Source: Paludibacter sp.
GTDB taxonomy: Bacteria > Bacteroidota > Bacteroidia > Bacteroidales > Paludibacteraceae
Direction: 5' to 3'
NCBI GenBank assembly: GCA_030655595.1
Contig: JAUSNQ010000060.1
Coordinates: 1 to 21,382 of the forward strand
Length of the DNA: 21,382 nt
Made by a program: the position numbers and the translations under genes. Position 1 is the stretch's first letter. Each line of letters starts with the position of its first letter. A model generated the notes under the pieces. That model saw only the letters and a program-made list of their open reading frames with translations. It ran no database searches and was not told the origin of the DNA. This document shows, piece after piece, positions 19,985 to 21,382 of this stretch.

Positions 19985-21382
19985 TTAAAACTCATAACGT
20001 ATTCCAAATTCAATGTTGCCACCCGAACGACCATCAAAATACTCATCATACGTATTGACATAAGTCGCAGTGGTCTCTCCGTCGTATTTTTGATAGGCAT
20101 TTCCCAACATGCCATATGCATTCAGGGTGGTTACGAGTTGCAGGTTGTACAAGATGTTGAGCGTGAAGTAAGCTCCAAAATTTAAAAAGTCGCCATTAAC
20201 GGAATACCCATCACCAAAATAATCAGAAGTAGCGCTTTCGGATCCGTATGCGATGAAAGGTGCCAATGATAAATTTCTCATGAAATAGAATCCCTTTGAT
20301 ATGCCTATCTGATACCTCGTGAAATTAGCGTCGTAGGCTGAATATTCACCAGAATCGAAAGCCACAGAACCAAAGACTTTCAATTGAGTTACTTTAATCG
20401 CATTGGTAATGCCCGGTAACATCCTGGAAAGCGTTGCCAGATTACCTTCGGCTTTCATGTAAAATCCTCCCAAAGCGCCTCCGCCGGCACCCATCGACAG
20501 ACCGACTCCGTAATCGTTACGCTGTTGCATGGTCATGCCCGGTTCTAATCTTTTTCCGGCAGTTTGATAGAATTTTGACATGGGTATGTTGGCTGTTGTG
20601 GCAACAACTGAATTGTTCTCAACTTTCTTTACAAGGATAACTCCCTGTCGTTTCGACAAAATTTCGCCTTTCGAATTCATGGTATTTTCGAGTACAAAGA
20701 AACGTTGATCTACCCCCAAGCCTTCTTTTGTCCCGATTTTTGAGCGCAAGGGCCTGACTGCAAACAAAGCTGTCTTTACCCTGAAATCTTCGTATTTGGT
20801 TTCAAATTCGTAAAGAGCTGCTTTAACACCGCTATTAACCAATCGTGCAAACAGTTGTTCTTTGCTTAACTGGGCTGGTATTCCGGTGTTCGGATTGGGG
20901 TTGTCCTGCGATCCATCGGCATCGTTTGTGACTTGCATCACGAAGTTGAAATTGAAATTTGTGTTGTCAAACAACGCCTTTTTTTGTGCGCGGGTATTTG
21001 CATCGTCGTCGCTGTAAATCCACATCTCGTTGAAAAGCACATCAACATAAGCTGGGTCAATTTTGAACAAATAAGAAATAGCAATTGCTTTCCAACCATT
21101 TTTGGTGCGACTCACCGGTTTATACTGCGTGTTGTTAGCCTGCGCATATTTTAGATTGGCTGCATCCTGGGCGTCGTAGTACTCTTGCATGGTTATAACA
21201 TTCTTGAATTCTACAACCTGAATGTAACTGTTGTTGACCAAAGCCTGACCGGCATCTTTAATTTTATTCATCCCGATTTTGGAGGCTGAAGCCTGGATCA
21301 TGTCATTGGCCGTTGCGTTATACATGCCTCTTTCTGCAATCAGCGACATGTCGAAGTCGCCTTCAGCAGAACGTGAAAACCA
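19985..21382 (-). CDS. Outer-membrane beta-barrel protein with N-terminal periplasmic region, partial at 5' end
   Basis: The frame is open to the window edge; 465 codons are visible. The first ATG in view is at 21349, but 11 in-frame codons (WFSRSAEGDFD) precede it with no stop, so the true start lies outside. The C-terminus has alternating aromatic strands ('FYFMRNLSLAPFIAYGS', 'FLNFGAYFTLNILYNLQLVTTLNAYG') and ends 'NIEFGIRYEF'. A final Phe is the usual end of an outer-membrane barrel. The N-terminal half has 'NNSYIQVVEFKNVITMQEYYD', 'GWKAIAISYLFKID' and 'GVILVKKVENNSVVATT', somewhat like FlgT/CsgG-type periplasmic domains. It is the first visible gene of the minus-strand operon and the likely membrane anchor of the system. 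Confidence 0.8.
   Translation of the reverse strand, partial: WFSRSAEGDFDMSLIAERGMYNATANDMIQASASKIGMNKIKDAGQALVNNSYIQVVEFKNVITMQEYYDAQDAANLKYAQANNTQYKPVSRTKNGWKAIAISYLFKIDPAYVDVLFNEMWIYSDDDANTRAQKKALFDNTNFNFNFVMQVTNDADGSQDNPNPNTGIPAQLSKEQLFARLVNSGVKAALYEFETKYEDFRVKTALFAVRPLRSKIGTKEGLGVDQRFFVLENTMNSKGEILSKRQGVILVKKVENNSVVATTANIPMSKFYQTAGKRLEPGMTMQQRNDYGVGLSMGAGGGALGGFYMKAEGNLATLSRMLPGITNAIKVTQLKVFGSVAFDSGEYSAYDANFTRYQIGISKGFYFMRNLSLAPFIAYGSESATSDYFGDGYSVNGDFLNFGAYFTLNILYNLQLVTTLNAYGMLGNAYQKYDGETTATYVNTYDEYFDGRSGGNIEFGIRYEF

Noticed and set aside
1..21382. Search by eye for a DGR template repeat, reverse transcriptase, transposase, integrase, CRISPR repeats, tRNA or rRNA.
   Set aside because: None was seen. 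The only second FGE-type match (4165-4284) lacks the VR-equivalent segment and is not a template repeat.

Overview
The window looks like a chromosomal segment of a Bacteroidota bacterium, probably of the Bacteroidales. The reasons are: an S46 dipeptidyl-peptidase gene, several promoters with the Bacteroidota -7 box TAnnTTTG, start codons without clear Shine-Dalgarno sequences, many secreted or lipidated envelope proteins, and PEGA, YfaP-like, LPP20-like and DUF6175-type families. No tRNA, rRNA, CRISPR array, transposase, integrase or reverse transcriptase was seen.

Layout. (1) 1-1044, minus strand: N-terminal half of an S46 peptidase, cut by the window edge. (2) 1190-4160: a 192-aa lipoprotein gene with its own promoter and terminator, a decayed YfaP-like gene, and a 618-aa LPP20-like/NTF2-like secreted protein. 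(3) 4165-10521: a patchwork accessory region. It holds a 3' fragment of a formylglycine-generating-enzyme-like (FGE) gene, a DUF4143-type ATPase, an intact PEGA-repeat/FGE protein whose C-terminus looks like a diversity-generating retroelement (DGR) variable region, an AbiE type IV toxin-antitoxin pair, a 5' fragment of a second PEGA/FGE gene, and a second DUF4143-type ATPase on the minus strand. (4) 10774-16063, plus strand: a second copy of the lipoprotein gene, followed by a 319-aa secreted protein, an intact YfaP-like protein, a TPR lipoprotein with a possible CsgG/FlgO-like half, and an LPP20-like protein. (5) 16065-21382, minus strand: a convergent operon whose gene order in transcription is a beta-barrel protein (open at the window edge), a 170-aa LPP20-like protein, a DUF6175-type protein, a 357-aa secreted protein, and another LPP20-like protein. 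The two operons meet with one base between their stop codons.

How the genes may work together. Nearly every product of regions 2, 4 and 5 carries an export signal. Several share an LPP20-like module: a 'GxG' strand, then a helix with alternating Ala and basic or acidic residues, then a 'tyrosine-rich strand' segment. Combined with CsgG/FlgO-like domains and a terminal outer-membrane barrel, this recalls the FlgO/FlgP/FlgT outer-membrane ring proteins of flagellated bacteria, but no flagellar gene is present. My working hypothesis is an undescribed periplasmic or outer-membrane assembly, with the YfaP-like and PEGA proteins as surface or adhesive parts. This is inference from motifs and gene order.

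The region also records recent rearrangement. The lipoprotein gene and its promoter are duplicated (about 93% protein identity by my count). The first YfaP-like copy is explained exactly by two deletions at short direct repeats relative to the intact copy. Two PEGA/FGE gene fragments each abut a DUF4143-type ATPase gene.
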